Shown here piece after piece: positions 44,653-55,400 of a stretch of DNA of 64,000 bases (its first letter is position 1; the number at the start of each line of letters is the position of its first letter). The position numbers and the translations under genes are program-made. This stretch comes from JAVVUJ01 sp964461765 (GTDB lineage: Bacteria > Bacillota > Clostridia > Peptostreptococcales > Anaerovoracaceae). The stretch is from positions 1 through 64,000 of the forward strand of contig CAYWVS010000002.1 of the NCBI GenBank assembly GCA_964461765.1. The letters run 5' to 3'. The notes under the pieces were generated by a model. It was not told the origin of the DNA and did no database searches. It saw only the letters and a list, made by a program, of their open reading frames with translations.

Positions 44653-44712
44653 TTTATTCCTTTCAACTTTGCTATTTTTAATTAATGGCTATATTCTTAC
44701 TTTGTTCATAAG

Positions 44713-46059
44713 TTATGTTTTTTTGACTTCTCCTTTAGTGCAACAAACCACCTGAGGTTTCCCCCATACCGTCATCCCTTCAAAGGGGGTATTGGAGGAC
44801 TTGGATTGAAACTGCTGCCCGGTTATTTCGTAGCTGTTTTTCACATCAATCAGCGTAATGTCCGCTGGTACACCCGGAGCTAAAGTTCCCTTTGACAAAC
44901 CCAAAATTCTTGCAGGGTTTAAAGCCATTTTTTCCATAAGTTGCAAGGGAGTCAGAATACCTGATTTTACTAAAGCCGTATAGCTTACAGGAAAGGAAGT
45001 CTCCAGTCCTATGACTCCAAAGGGCGCCTCCGAAAAAGGCAGGCTCTTATCTCCCACGCTATGGGGGGCGTGATCAGTGGCGATGGCATCAATGGTTCCA
45101 TCCCTTAACCCTTCCTTGATGGCTAACACATCCTCTCTGGTTCGCAAGGGAGGATTCATTTTCATATGAGTCTTTGCCAAAGCCTTGACTCCTGCCAGTT
45201 GTTGATTGACGATATCCCAATCCGTCAGCGTGAAATAATGGGGGGCTGTTTCTGCGGTCACTTTGACGCCCTTTTCCTTAGCTTTCCTGATGAGTTCCAC
45301 ACTGCCCTTAGTACTTACATGTTGAATATGAATTCTGCACCCTATCTGCTCAGCAAGCTCCAAATCCCGCTTTAATATGCTTTCTTCCGCCTCTTTGGGA
45401 ATCCCTTTTAACTGCATTCCATAAGAAACCAGTCCTTCATTCATACAGCCTCCTGCCAAATCGTGGTTTTCTGTGTGATCAAGGATAAGTAAGTCTAATT
45501 CTTTGGCCTTTTCCATAGCCTTTCTCATTACCTGCTCTGACATGACAGATTTTCCATCCTCGCTTAATCCGCAGATTCCTGCATCTTTTAAGGCAACAAA
45601 ATCCGTTAACTCCTGTCCTTCCATTCCCACGGTAACTGCTCCCACGGTGAGAACATGCACAGGGGAAACTTCCTGGGCTTTGGATGTCACCCATTCTACC
45701 ATACTTGCGCTGTCTATGACCGGAGAGGTATTTGCCATGGCGCAGATGGTGGTAAAGCCTCCTGCATATGCAGCTTCTCCGCCACTTTGGATATCCTCCT
45801 TGTAGGTGAACCCCGGCTCCCTCAAATGCACGTGAAGATCAATAAACCCCGGCACCACCCATTTCTCTTGGGCATCTATGATTTCCACCGTCCCTTGACC
45901 ATTCTGGTGAACTTCATCCTTGCCATTCACCATGGTGTCAAAAGGCTCATAAGATTTCCCTATATATTGAATGATCCCATCCTCCACATAAACGTTGTTA
46001 AATTCCTCCATTTTTTGTGAAGGATCCACCACATATCCGTTCTTTATGATTAACTTCAT
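44713..46059 (-). CDS. pyrC: Dihydroorotase
   Basis: The 448-residue zinc amidohydrolase cyclises carbamoyl aspartate to dihydroorotate. Metal ligands appear in GFIDLHVHLREPG (about residues 73-85), LDHTEN, HIQHVSTKGS and IATDHAPHS. The length and the CAMANTSP block fit the class I type. GGAG lies 6 bp before the ATG. It follows pyrI by 23 bp. Confidence 0.95.
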   Translation of the reverse strand: MKLIIKNGYVVDPSQKMEEFNNVYVEDGIIQYIGKSYEPFDTMVNGKDEVHQNGQGTVEIIDAQEKWVVPGFIDLHVHLREPGFTYKEDIQSGGEAAYAGGFTTICAMANTSPVIDSASMVEWVTSKAQEVSPVHVLTVGAVTVGMEGQELTDFVALKDAGICGLSEDGKSVMSEQVMRKAMEKAKELDLLILDHTENHDLAGGCMNEGLVSYGMQLKGIPKEAEESILKRDLELAEQIGCRIHIQHVSTKGSVELIRKAKEKGVKVTAETAPHYFTLTDWDIVNQQLAGVKALAKTHMKMNPPLRTREDVLAIKEGLRDGTIDAIATDHAPHSVGDKSLPFSEAPFGVIGLETSFPVSYTALVKSGILTPLQLMEKMALNPARILGLSKGTLAPGVPADITLIDVKNSYEITGQQFQSKSSNTPFEGMTVWGKPQVVCCTKGEVKKT

Positions 46060-46082
46060 GTTTACTCCATTCTGTTTCTAAC

Positions 46083-46511
46083 TTAAACTCCCAATTTCAC
46101 AATATCATCGCAATATTCGCAGCTGTACTCTTTGTGATTTTCGTCTAATAAATGGAATACATGAGGGGCATTGGGTTCTACGGAGGTGACACATCTTGGA
46201 TTTTTGCATTTAATAACGTTAGTTACCTTCTCCGGCAGTTCCAATTTGATTTTTTTCACAATTTTATGGTCTTGGATGATATTTACCGTAGCTGTATGAT
46301 CGATGAGCCCCAATGCAGTTAAGTCTACATTGTGCAAATTGGTAAACTTGATTACATCTTTTCTTCCGTGTTTTTTACTGGGGGCATTCATGATAAAGGC
46401 CACCATATCTGTGGTTTGATCTATGTTTAAGTAATGAAGCACCTTGATTCCAAACCCTGCTGTTATATGGTCTATTACAATTCCTTTTTCTATACTGTTA
46501 ATGACGATCAT
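46083..46511 (-). CDS. pyrI: Aspartate carbamoyltransferase regulatory subunit
   Basis: The 142-residue subunit binds nucleotides in its N-terminal domain (IVIDHITAGFGIKVLHYL) and zinc in its C-terminal domain through CKNPRC and CEYC. It confers allosteric control on PyrB. It starts 2 bp after pyrB behind GGGAGGAAC. The presence of PyrI beside PyrB is typical of many Clostridia and of enterics, unlike Bacillus subtilis, which lacks it. Confidence 0.95.
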   Translation of the reverse strand: MIVINSIEKGIVIDHITAGFGIKVLHYLNIDQTTDMVAFIMNAPSKKHGRKDVIKFTNLHNVDLTALGLIDHTATVNIIQDHKIVKKIKLELPEKVTNVIKCKNPRCVTSVEPNAPHVFHLLDENHKEYSCEYCDDIVKLGV

Positions 46512-46513
46512 CT

Positions 46514-47452
46514 TTAGTTCCTCCCTTTTCCATTCAAGCCTAATAGGCTTAAGATCAATGCCATTCGAACGTACATCCCATACTTGGCCTGCTTGAAATA
46601 TAAGGCTCTAGGGTCTTTATCCACCTCTACAGCGATTTCATTTACCCTGGGAAGGGGATGAAGCACCATCATATCCTCTTTGGCTTTACGCATTTTTTCT
46701 CCATCCAATATGTATCGATCCTTTAATCTCACATAATCCTCTTCATTAAAAAATCTTTCTTTTTGCACCCTGGTCATATAGAGGATATCCAGCTTATGCA
46801 GCACATCCTCCATCTTTTCCACTTCCTCAAAGGGAATATTGTTTTTTATTAGGACTTCCTTCCTTACATACTCAGGAATCCGCAGCTCCTCTGGTGCAAT
46901 CAACACAAATCTTACGTTTTCATATCTTGTTAAAGCTTTGATAAGGGAATGTACCGTTCGACCGAACTTCAAGTCTCCGCAAAGTCCCACCGTTAAATTC
47001 CCAAATCCTCCCTTCTCTCTGCGAATGGTCAGCAAATCCGTAAGGGTTTGGGTAGGGTGTTGATGACCACCATCCCCGGCATTGATGACTGGCATGTCAG
47101 TGCTTTGGGCTGCAACCTTGGGTGCGCCTTCCTTGGGGTGGCGCATCACCGCTAAATCTGCGTAGCAGGCCACGGTCTTTATGGTATCTGCAATGCTCTC
47201 CCCTTTGGCAACAGAGCTGGAGTTGGGCTCTGAAAAGCCGATAACCTGCCCACCCAAACGAAGCATGGCGGCTTCAAAACTAAATCTGGTGCGAGTGCTG
47301 GGTTCATAAAAGAGGGTAGCCAATAGCTTACCCTTACAAGTATCCGCAAATTTTTCCGGTGCCGAAATGATTTCATCTGCCAAGGTAAAGATCTCTTCCA
47401 GCTCCTCCACGGTAAAGTCCTTGGGTTCTAATAAACTTCGTCCTGCCAACAT
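46514..47452 (-). CDS. pyrB: Aspartate carbamoyltransferase catalytic subunit
   Basis: The 312-residue enzyme makes carbamoyl aspartate, the first committed step of pyrimidine synthesis. Motifs are FYEPSTRTRFSFE (carbamoyl phosphate site, about residues 49-61), HQHPTQTLTDL and HPLPRVNEI. The start at 47452 follows GAAGGGAG. The open frame extends to 47491, but that part lies in the leader terminator hairpin. It is the first gene of the pyr operon. Confidence 0.96.
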   Translation of the reverse strand: MLAGRSLLEPKDFTVEELEEIFTLADEIISAPEKFADTCKGKLLATLFYEPSTRTRFSFEAAMLRLGGQVIGFSEPNSSSVAKGESIADTIKTVACYADLAVMRHPKEGAPKVAAQSTDMPVINAGDGGHQHPTQTLTDLLTIRREKGGFGNLTVGLCGDLKFGRTVHSLIKALTRYENVRFVLIAPEELRIPEYVRKEVLIKNNIPFEEVEKMEDVLHKLDILYMTRVQKERFFNEEDYVRLKDRYILDGEKMRKAKEDMMVLHPLPRVNEIAVEVDKDPRALYFKQAKYGMYVRMALILSLLGLNGKGRN

Positions 47453-47474
47453 ATTTTCTCCCTTCTTTTTTCCT

Positions 47475-47503
47475 AAAAAAAAACCTCCCAAAAAGGAAGG
47501 TTT
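47475..47503 (-). terminator. Leader terminator (attenuator) upstream of pyrB
   Basis: On the minus strand a 9-bp stem, AAACCTTCC with GGGAGGTTT (one G-T pair), closes a TTTTT loop and runs straight into nine T residues, 23-51 bp before the pyrB start. Further upstream, GACAG (within 47571-47600) can pair with CTGTC around 47535-47540 to form an alternative fold. A terminator in the leader of the first pyr gene is the classical sign of attenuation control. Confidence 0.8.
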
Positions 47504-47667
47504 CTTATGAAATAATGGAAAAGAATAGAATAGACAGGCTTCTCTTATACTTTCTTAACTTTGATTTTTTTAAGTAAATTCTGTCCATGCTTCCTTTTTC
47601 CTAACAAATGATTTTACTCAAGTAAAGTAACCCGTTTATAAATTCGATTTATGCTCAAATCTTCAAT

Positions 47668-47696
47668 AGATTACCATAAGCGCTCATGTTCGTCAA
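47668..47696 (-). promoter_or_regulatory. Candidate pyr operon promoter
   Basis: On the minus strand TTGACG (47691-47696) is followed after 17 bp by TAATCT (47668-47673). It would give a leader of about 200 nt that includes the attenuator. The -35 is good and the -10 is weak. The rest of the 383-bp gap holds the channel promoter on the other strand. Confidence 0.45.
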
Positions 47697-47750
47697 GAGA
47701 AAATTTTAATTTTTTCTTCATGAAATTTTGGTTTTTTTATCACTAAGAGT

Positions 47751-47778
47751 TGAATAAATTTCCATTTAAATGTATAAT
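47751..47778 (+). promoter_or_regulatory. Promoter of the ion channel gene
   Basis: TTGAAT (47751-47756) and TATAAT (47773-47778) are separated by 16 bp, and the ATG follows 58 bp after the -10 with AGGAG at the right distance. This is a good housekeeping-type promoter. Confidence 0.65.
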
Positions 47779-47835
47779 ATACTCAAAGGTCTCAAAGATT
47801 ACAATTTTATACGAAACACGATTTAGGAGTACCGT

Positions 47836-48465
47836 ATGTTTACAAATTTTGCTTTAATCGCTTTAGCCCTTTTATACTTTCCATTACTCTTCCTTTGGGA
47901 ATACTTAAGCAAAAAACATTTCAGCCTTGAAATCTTAAATTACTATTATAACACAATTTTTTTCGCAATTTTTTCCTATACTTGCTCCATAGTCTTGGGG
48001 AAAGATATTCGTGCTATTATTGATAATGGAGATAAAAGCTCCTTAAGCTTTTGGACCAGTCTATTAGGAGTCATATTTACCTTACTGATTGTTATAAAGA
48101 TCATTTTACAGGTCGTTAAAAATATCAGAAACTTTAAATCTTCTAGAGAACATATTTATGCAATTCACATTATAACTGCATATGTTATTAATGTTATCTT
48201 TATCTTTGCCTTTATATATTTCTGTATTTACTTAATTATCCCTGATTCCTTTTCAGGAATTACTGCGGGGGCCTCCCATCTGGTGGTGTATCTAGACTTG
48301 ATTTATTTCAGCTTCGTTACCTTTGCCACTATCGGATACGGTGACATCTCACCTCTGGCCATCTTAGGGAAGGGTGTGGTTGTATTGCAAATCATCCTTT
48401 TTTACATCGTAATCGGTATTGGATTTACCTTTGCCTCAAAGAAACCCCACACTACAGATTCTTAA
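47836..48465 (+). CDS. Potassium channel with one pore domain
   Basis: The 209-residue membrane protein has hydrophobic segments at about 5-22, 35-52, 70-92 and 107-133, then a pore loop with the K+ selectivity filter TIGYGD at residues 165-170 and a last transmembrane helix (VVVLQIILFYIVIGIGFTF). There is no C-terminal RCK domain. It is thus a small voltage-gated-like or two-pore-family channel. It stands alone on the plus strand and converges on gpsA. Confidence 0.88.
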   Translation: MFTNFALIALALLYFPLLFLWEYLSKKHFSLEILNYYYNTIFFAIFSYTCSIVLGKDIRAIIDNGDKSSLSFWTSLLGVIFTLLIVIKIILQVVKNIRNFKSSREHIYAIHIITAYVINVIFIFAFIYFCIYLIIPDSFSGITAGASHLVVYLDLIYFSFVTFATIGYGDISPLAILGKGVVVLQIILFYIVIGIGFTFASKKPHTTDS

Positions 48466-48478
48466 TAATGTGGATATC

Positions 48479-49489
48479 TTAATAGGTACCCAACTGCTCC
48501 GTTTCATGCTTTTTCTGCCTTGTCATCAGGTTCATTACCGCATCTCTGGCATCCATTTTCTCTTGAATCACATGGTAAATCTGTTCCGTAATTGGCATTT
48601 CTACCCCTACTTTTTGTGACAATCCATAGGCAGCTTCCGTGGTAAACATGCCTTCCACCACCATTCCCACTTGCTTTGTGGCCTCTGAAGGCTTCATGCC
48701 CTCACCGATCATGATTCCGCAACGCCTGTTTCTACTGTGCATACTGGTGCAGGTTACAATCAAATCTCCGATACCTGTCAAACCGGAAAAGGTCTCTGCT
48801 TTAGCACCCAACCGTACCCCCAAACGTGTAATTTCCGTAATGCCTCGAGTCATCATGGCCGCCTTTGCATTGTCCCCAAACCCCATTCCGTCTGAAATAC
48901 CTGCACCTAAAGCGATAATATTCTTCAAGGCACCACCAAGCTCTACCCCGATGATATCCGAGTTGGTATATACTCGCAGACAATCCGTCATGAATAGATC
49001 CTGTACGTATTCTGAGAGGGCGATATCTTTAGATGCAACTGCCAAGGTAGTGGGCATCTCCCTTCCCACCTCTTCTGCATGAGAGGGACCGGAAAGCACC
49101 GCATATTTGGCTTGAGGTAATTTGTCAAAGGCAATCTCCGAAAGGCGAAGCAAGGTTTTTTGCTCTATACCCTTAGCTACATTTACCAAAGCCATATGGG
49201 GTTTCAAGTAAGGAATTGCCCCATCTAAAGCACTTCTGAAGTGCTGGGCAGGAGCAGAGAATAACACCATTTCCACATCCCCAAGAGCCTCCTCCACTGT
49301 AAATGAAACTTCCAAGGTTTGAGGAAATTGTACTTCCGGTAGAAAGGCTACATTTTCTCGCTGCTCCTTTAGATTTTTTAAATGTTTTTCATTAATATCC
49401 CATATTTTAACTTCAAATCCTTTTTTTGCCAGACTTACCGCCAAGGCAGTACCCCAACTGCCGGCACCAATCACACCAATTTTCGTCAT
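48479..49489 (-). CDS. gpsA: Glycerol-3-phosphate dehydrogenase [NAD(P)+]
   Basis: The 336-residue enzyme reduces dihydroxyacetone phosphate to sn-glycerol 3-phosphate for phospholipids. The nucleotide-binding GAGSWGTALAVSLA is at residues 8-21. LSGPSHAEEV and GVELGGALKNIIALGAGI (with the catalytic Lys) are present, as is the substrate-binding SRNRR. AGGAGG precedes the ATG. It follows plsY, which uses its product. Confidence 0.96.
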   Translation of the reverse strand: MTKIGVIGAGSWGTALAVSLAKKGFEVKIWDINEKHLKNLKEQRENVAFLPEVQFPQTLEVSFTVEEALGDVEMVLFSAPAQHFRSALDGAIPYLKPHMALVNVAKGIEQKTLLRLSEIAFDKLPQAKYAVLSGPSHAEEVGREMPTTLAVASKDIALSEYVQDLFMTDCLRVYTNSDIIGVELGGALKNIIALGAGISDGMGFGDNAKAAMMTRGITEITRLGVRLGAKAETFSGLTGIGDLIVTCTSMHSRNRRCGIMIGEGMKPSEATKQVGMVVEGMFTTEAAYGLSQKVGVEMPITEQIYHVIQEKMDARDAVMNLMTRQKKHETEQLGTY

Positions 49490-49584
49490 TTCCCATTCCT
49501 CCTGTTACCCTTTATATTTTTCATGGAAAGGTATCCTTTATTGCACTAATTTTTTCTTACTTGTTTGAATGTATTGTTTTGTAA

Positions 49585-50235
49585 TTATTTTTTCAGATTC
49601 AACTTAGGCTCTGTGCCTTTGATAAGTCGCTTAATATTTTCTCTATGTTTTATTATAACCACAAGTGCCATTGCTATAGCCCATAATGTATAATAAGGGT
49701 TAATTAAATATGCCACTATAGGGAAAAAAATAGCTCCCACCACGGAACCTGCCGATACCCTTTTGGTCAAAGCAATTACGACCAATGCCACCGCCGCCAC
49801 CATAAGTCCCAGTTTAAAATCCACTGTGAGAATGATGCCTATAGCCGTAGCCACGCCCTTTCCTCCTTTGAATCCAAAGAGTATTGGCCAAATGTGTCCT
49901 ACAAAAGCGGCAAATCCACATATCATAGACAGCATTAATGCATAATCCGGTGGAAGAAAATGATCATATCCCAATAGCTTCCCTAAAAGCACTGCAAAGA
50001 CACCCTTCAGAATGTCGATAAGTAAGGTGGCTACCGCCGCCTTTTTCCCTAGGACACGCAATACATTAGTGGTCCCCGCGTTTCCGCTGCCTTCCTTTTT
50101 TATGTCTACTCCATACATTCTGCCGATCAATATTGCCGGGGAAATATTACCCATAAAATATGCAATGATAATGGCCGCGATGCTCACGGTTATGTTTAAT
50201 CCGGTTAAACCCGGAGGAAATATTATATCAGACAT
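49585..50235 (-). CDS. plsY: Glycerol-3-phosphate acyltransferase PlsY
   Basis: The 216-residue integral membrane enzyme transfers acyl from acyl-phosphate (made by PlsX) to glycerol 3-phosphate. Family motifs SGNAGTTNVLRVLG and GFKGGKGVATAIG are present, with about five membrane segments. The ATG at 50235 overlaps the der stop by 8 bp, so translation is coupled. plsX and gpsA lie in the same operon. Confidence 0.95.
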   Translation of the reverse strand: MSDIIFPPGLTGLNITVSIAAIIIAYFMGNISPAILIGRMYGVDIKKEGSGNAGTTNVLRVLGKKAAVATLLIDILKGVFAVLLGKLLGYDHFLPPDYALMLSMICGFAAFVGHIWPILFGFKGGKGVATAIGIILTVDFKLGLMVAAVALVVIALTKRVSAGSVVGAIFFPIVAYLINPYYTLWAIAMALVVIIKHRENIKRLIKGTEPKLNLKK

Positions 50236-51553
50236 AGTTTTCTTCACCTTTTTCTCTAAAAACAAATTTGATGGAAGTCCCTGCAAATCCATAACTCTTT
50301 CTGATTTGATTTTCTAAGTAACGTGCATATGAGAAATGCATCAACTCTCTGCTGTTGACCTTAAAGGAAAACAAGGGAGGCTTCACTCCAACTTGGGTAC
50401 AATAAAATATTTTTAATTGTTTTCCTTTATCAGAAGGAGGCTGCTTCATCATCATGGCATCTGCCAGTAAGCTGTTGAGCTGACCAGTAGATATTCGTAA
50501 GCTTCTATTTTCTGCCACGGTTTTTGCCATCTCCATGACGTTAAAGAGCCTCTGTTTATCCTTTACGGAAATGAATACGGATGGGGCATAGGACATGAAG
50601 GTCAACTCCTTAGCCAATTCCTTCTTGTAGTTGTTCATGGTATTGGTATCCTTTTCCACAAGATCCCACTTGTTCACCACCACCACAATACCTTTTCCGG
50701 CTTCGTGAGCCAGACCGGCAATTTTTTTGTCCTGCTCTGTAACCCCTTCTGTAGCATCTATCATTAATAGACACACATCACAACGCTCAATGGCACCGAT
50801 GGCTCTGATAACGCTGTAACGTTCAATATCCTCCACCACTTTGCTTCTGCGCCTGATTCCTGCCGTATCGATGAGGACAAATTGATCTTCTCCAAAGGTA
50901 AAAGGAGTATCGATGGAATCCCTGGTGGTGCCTGCGATAGGTGATACGATGACTCGTTCTTCCCCCAATAAAGCATTAATCAAAGAAGATTTTCCCACGT
51001 TGGGTTTCCCTGTGACGGCAATCTTAATAACACTTTCGTCCTCTTCCTCATTACTTTCAGGAAGCTTTTCTATTATCAAGTCTAACACATCTCCAAAATT
51101 TAACATATTTGTTGAAGATATGGGAATTGGTTCTCCCAATCCCAGTTCATAAAAGTCATAAAAATCTTCCGGTAAGGCAGGAGTGTCGATCTTATTGGCC
51201 AATAAAATCACTTCTTTTCCTGTGCGCATAAGCATATTGGCAACCTCTCGATCAGCTGAGGTTACTCCGCTGCGACCGTCAACCATAAAGAGAATTACAT
51301 CTGCCATATCCATGGCTAGCTCTGCCTGCTCTCGCATTTGAGAAAGGATGATATCAGTGGTGTCCGGTTCTATGCCGCCGGTGTCCACCAATGCAAATTG
51401 CACGTTACTCCACTCTGCCTCGGCATAGATTCTATCCCTGGTCACCCCGGGGGTGTCCTCAACGATAGATATCCTCTTACCGATAATTTTATTAAAAAAT
51501 GTGGATTTCCCCACATTGGGTCTGCCTACTACGGCAACGATTGGCTTGCTCAT
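50228..51553 (-). CDS. der: Ribosome biogenesis GTPase Der (EngA)
   Basis: The 441-residue protein has two consecutive GTPase domains, with P-loops GRPNVGKST (about residues 10-18) and GKPNVGKSS (about 182-190), the matching DTGGIE and DTAGIR switches, NKID and NKWD specificity motifs, and a C-terminal KH-like domain. It works in 50S ribosome maturation. AAGGAG precedes the start, 11 bp after ftsY. Confidence 0.97.
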   Translation of the reverse strand: MSKPIVAVVGRPNVGKSTFFNKIIGKRISIVEDTPGVTRDRIYAEAEWSNVQFALVDTGGIEPDTTDIILSQMREQAELAMDMADVILFMVDGRSGVTSADREVANMLMRTGKEVILLANKIDTPALPEDFYDFYELGLGEPIPISSTNMLNFGDVLDLIIEKLPESNEEEDESVIKIAVTGKPNVGKSSLINALLGEERVIVSPIAGTTRDSIDTPFTFGEDQFVLIDTAGIRRRSKVVEDIERYSVIRAIGAIERCDVCLLMIDATEGVTEQDKKIAGLAHEAGKGIVVVVNKWDLVEKDTNTMNNYKKELAKELTFMSYAPSVFISVKDKQRLFNVMEMAKTVAENRSLRISTGQLNSLLADAMMMKQPPSDKGKQLKIFYCTQVGVKPPLFSFKVNSRELMHFSYARYLENQIRKSYGFAGTSIKFVFREKGEENYV

Positions 51554-51564
51554 AAGTCTCCTTT

Positions 51565-52461
51565 TTATTCTTGAAATATAGCCTCAGCAAATTCTGCCGG
51601 TTCAAATTCCTTTAAATCATTAATTCCTTCACCTAAGCCGATAAATTTGACGGGCATTTGAAATTCGTCAGATATGGTGATGACGATTCCGCCTTTGGCG
51701 GTACCATCCAGCTTTGTGAGAACAATTCCTGTAACCTCCGTGATTTCCCCAAACTCCTTGGCCTGTGATATGGCATTTTTTCCTGTAGCCGCATCCAGAA
51801 CCAGAAGAGTTTCCCTATGTGCCTCAGGAAATTCACGACCGATGACCTTATTCATCTTTTCCAGCTCCACCATTAGATTTTTCTTATTCTGTAGACGACC
51901 TGCTGTGTCGATAATCAACACATCCATACCCTTAGCTTTGGCAGATTGTATTGCATCAAAGATCACGGCAGATGGATCAGAGCCTTCTTGATGACGAATC
52001 ACGGGTACACCTACACGCTGCCCCCAAATCTCCAGTTGCTCTCCTGCGGCGGCTCGGAAGGTATCTGCAGCAGCTAACATAACCTTTTTCCCTTGATTTT
52101 TACATCGATTGGCCAGTTTCGCGATGGAGGTGGTTTTTCCTCCCCCGTTAACACCTATCATCAAAATAATTAGGGGTACTGCCTCCGTAAGCTTGTGTTT
52201 CTCTCCTTTATCAATGAGCTTTTTTACGATTGCCTGAATTTGCCTCTTTACCATTTTGGCATCACGAATACCCATCTTCTTAATATCATCTCGCAATTGT
52301 TCTGTAATCTTCATGGTGGTTTCCATACCGATATCAGAGGTGATCAAGGCTTCTTCCAGCTCATCCACCATCTCCTCATCCACTTCCACTCTCATGAGAA
52401 ATACATTTTCAATTTTTTCTTGTAATCGTCCGAAAAACGATTTTTTTTCTCCAAATGCCAT
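51565..52461 (-). CDS. ftsY: Signal recognition particle receptor FtsY
   Basis: The 298-residue protein has the four-helix N domain and the SRP-type GTPase domain: GVNGGGKTTSIAKLA (about residues 103-117), DTFRAAAGEQL, DTAGRLQNKKNLM, TKLDGTAKGG and the C-terminal GLGEGINDLKEF. The acidic membrane-binding A domain of larger FtsY proteins is missing, as is usual in Bacillota. It starts one base after the smc stop. The usual partner gene ffh is not in this window. Confidence 0.96.
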   Translation of the reverse strand: MAFGEKKSFFGRLQEKIENVFLMRVEVDEEMVDELEEALITSDIGMETTMKITEQLRDDIKKMGIRDAKMVKRQIQAIVKKLIDKGEKHKLTEAVPLIILMIGVNGGGKTTSIAKLANRCKNQGKKVMLAAADTFRAAAGEQLEIWGQRVGVPVIRHQEGSDPSAVIFDAIQSAKAKGMDVLIIDTAGRLQNKKNLMVELEKMNKVIGREFPEAHRETLLVLDAATGKNAISQAKEFGEITEVTGIVLTKLDGTAKGGIVITISDEFQMPVKFIGLGEGINDLKEFEPAEFAEAIFQE

Positions 52462-52462
52462 G

Positions 52463-55400
52463 TTACGCTCCTATCTCATCACCTAATTTCAGTGAGATCA
52501 CTTTTGAAATTCCCTCCTCCGGCATGGTCACTCCGTAAAGCACATCTGCATATTCCATGGTTGCTTTCTGATGTGTTACCAATGCGAATTGGACGTTGTT
52601 AAAGTTTGTTAAATACTTAGCAAATCGGTCTATATTGGCATCATCCAAGGCGGCTTCAATCTCATCCAGTATGCAAAAGGGAGTAGGCTTGGTCTTGAGA
52701 ACTGCAAACATCAAAGCGATGGCCGTCATGGTCTTTTCTCCCCCCGACATGAGATTGATGTTCTGAAGCTTTTTTCCCGGAGGCTGAGCCACAATTTCAA
52801 TGCCCGATTCCAAAGGTCTACTTTCATCCTCCAAACGCAGCTCTGCTGTACCGCCCCCAAACATCTGGCGAAAAGCATCTTCAAAGTTCACCACAATTTT
52901 ATCAAAGCTTTCCTTAAAGTTGTCCTTGATGGTCTTATCCATATCCTGAATAATCACCTTTAAAGCATCTATGGCTTCTAGTAGGTCTGCCCTTTGGGTG
53001 GTAAGGAATTCGTACCGCTCATTGACGGTCTCATATTCCTTAATGGCTCCTACATTGACTTCACCGAGCTCCTTGATTCTGGATTTAATCTCTTTTATCT
53101 CTTTGATAGCCACAGGAAAATTGAAATTTTTATTTTTAAATTCTATAGCTTGTATATATGAGATTTCAAACTCATCCCACAGTTTATTCTTGTAATTTTC
53201 CAACTGAGTTTCATTTTTTGCAAGCTTGATATCCATATCATACTTTTGATTTAACAGTTGATTCATCTGCTCATCAAAGGAATCCTTCTCCTGTAAATTT
53301 CTATTTAAAGCCTTTACAAGCTCAGATTTTTCCTCCGTGATTTCTGTCAAATACCTTTCCAAAGCTGCTTTTTCTTCTTCTTTGACCAGAACCTCTTCCG
53401 ATAAGTCGGAATCCCCGGAAAGTATGGTCTTGCTTTCTTCTCCCAATAGATTTATGCGATTATTTTTTTCTTCAATCTCTGCAGTCAATTCCCCTATGTA
53501 AGCTTCAATCCGCTCTGTTAAGCTTTGGAGATGATTCCTCTCATTTTCCGCAGTGCTTACGGCAATCCTCACCTTAGTAATCTGTTCATTAATTTCTTCC
53601 GATTGAGCCTTAAAAACATCAAAGGCAGCCAACTTTTCCTCCGTGTTTTGTTCTACGGATTTAATGTCTTCCTGAGCTTGATGAATTTCCGCCTCTATTG
53701 TCTCAATCATCTTTGCAGAGGTTAGGTTCTCTTGTGCGATATGATCCAACTCTTCTCTGCCTCGTTTTATTTTTTCCTCAACCTCTGTCTTTTGATTATT
53801 GATGAGAGATAATTGATTTTTTAAATTAATTTGATGTAATTCAGCTTCTCTGAATTTGCCTTCCGTTTCCTTCATGCTTTCCGCAGTTTGCTTGATAAGA
53901 GCTCTGACATCTCTTAAGCTTGTTTCTAAAGTTAGCTGCTGCTGTTGCAATTCCTCCAAACGATTTGCCATCTTTAGAATTTCTGCCTTTCGCTCTAAAA
54001 GATTAGCCGTATTATGCTTGTAAGTTCCCCCGGTAATAGCACCTCCGGAGTTAATGACTTCTCCCTCAAGTGTAACTACCCTGAACCCCCCTGATGGCAC
54101 CTTCTTTGAAAGAGCGATGGCGTGATCCAAATTGTCTACAATGAGCACTCTCCCCAAAAGGTATTCCATAACATTTTTATATCTTTCTTGGAATTTTATA
54201 CATTCTACACCATAACCTTTAAAGCCTTCGGCATTTTTGATGATATCTATGGGAGAAATCTTATTGCCCCTGATGGTATTCACAGGCAAAAACGTCAACC
54301 TTCCTGCTTTATTGACCTTTAGGTGGTTTACTGCGGATTTAGCACTTTGGTCATCGGCGCAGACGATATTCTGCAGAGCCGCACCCAATGCTGTTTCAAT
54401 GGCCACTTCAAAGCCTGCAGGGACTTCAATCAGCTCTGCTACCACTCCATCAATCCCCTCCAGGGCAGACTTCATAATAAACTTTACCGCATTGTTGTAA
54501 CCCTCATAATTGCTCTCCATCTCCTCCATGGTCTTCTTTCTGGCGGAAAGCTGACCGGCTGAAAGTGTAATTCGCTCCAACTCTCCGGAGGTTTTTCTCT
54601 CCTTTTCCTGAGCATCGGATTGTTTTGCCGTGTCAGATTGAAGGCTGTTTTTCAACTGATCTAGGGATTCTAAAACCTTCACCTTTTCTTCATTTCCTGC
54701 TTTAAAGGCAAGGGAAAGCTCCTGACAGGTGGAATTATATTTTTCAAGATCTTGTAAAATCCGTTCCTCTGATCTCTTTAAGTTACTTTGAAGATTTTCC
54801 AAACTGTTCTTTTCACTCTTTTTGTTGCTTATAAGGGCATGTAATTGGAAAAGAGAATTTTTATAAGAATCAATTTCTTCTGTATGATTGTTTAAGGTGC
54901 CGGATAATTCTGCAAATTTTTGAACCTTATCATTTAATTCATCTTGTAGATCCCGAACCTTTTTTTCAATGCTTTCTCTTTGAGAAAAAATTTCTTTGGA
55001 ACCTGTTTGTTCCTTATCAAGCTTGTCCCCCGTGGTTTCTATCTCCTGCATTAATCGAGAAATGTCCTTCTCTATGGTTTGAAGCTTTTCTTGATTTAAT
55101 TGGTTTCTGTTCTTTAACTCACTGATTTCTGAAGTGTTTGTTAGAAGCCTGTCCCGTACATCGTTGGACAACCCTTCTAATTCTTCATTTCGATTGCGTT
55201 GCTGAGAAACCTCCTCATCAATTTGAGCCTTCTCATCTTTTAGTGATTGAATGTTACTTTGAGTTTCCTGCAAATCATCTTTTAAATATTCATTTTTTAA
55301 CTCAACATTTTCAATGTTTTTTAATGTTACATTTATTTCTAAGGTCTTGTACTTTTCTCTTAAAGCTAGATATTCTGTGGCCTTTACGCTGTCCTCCTTC

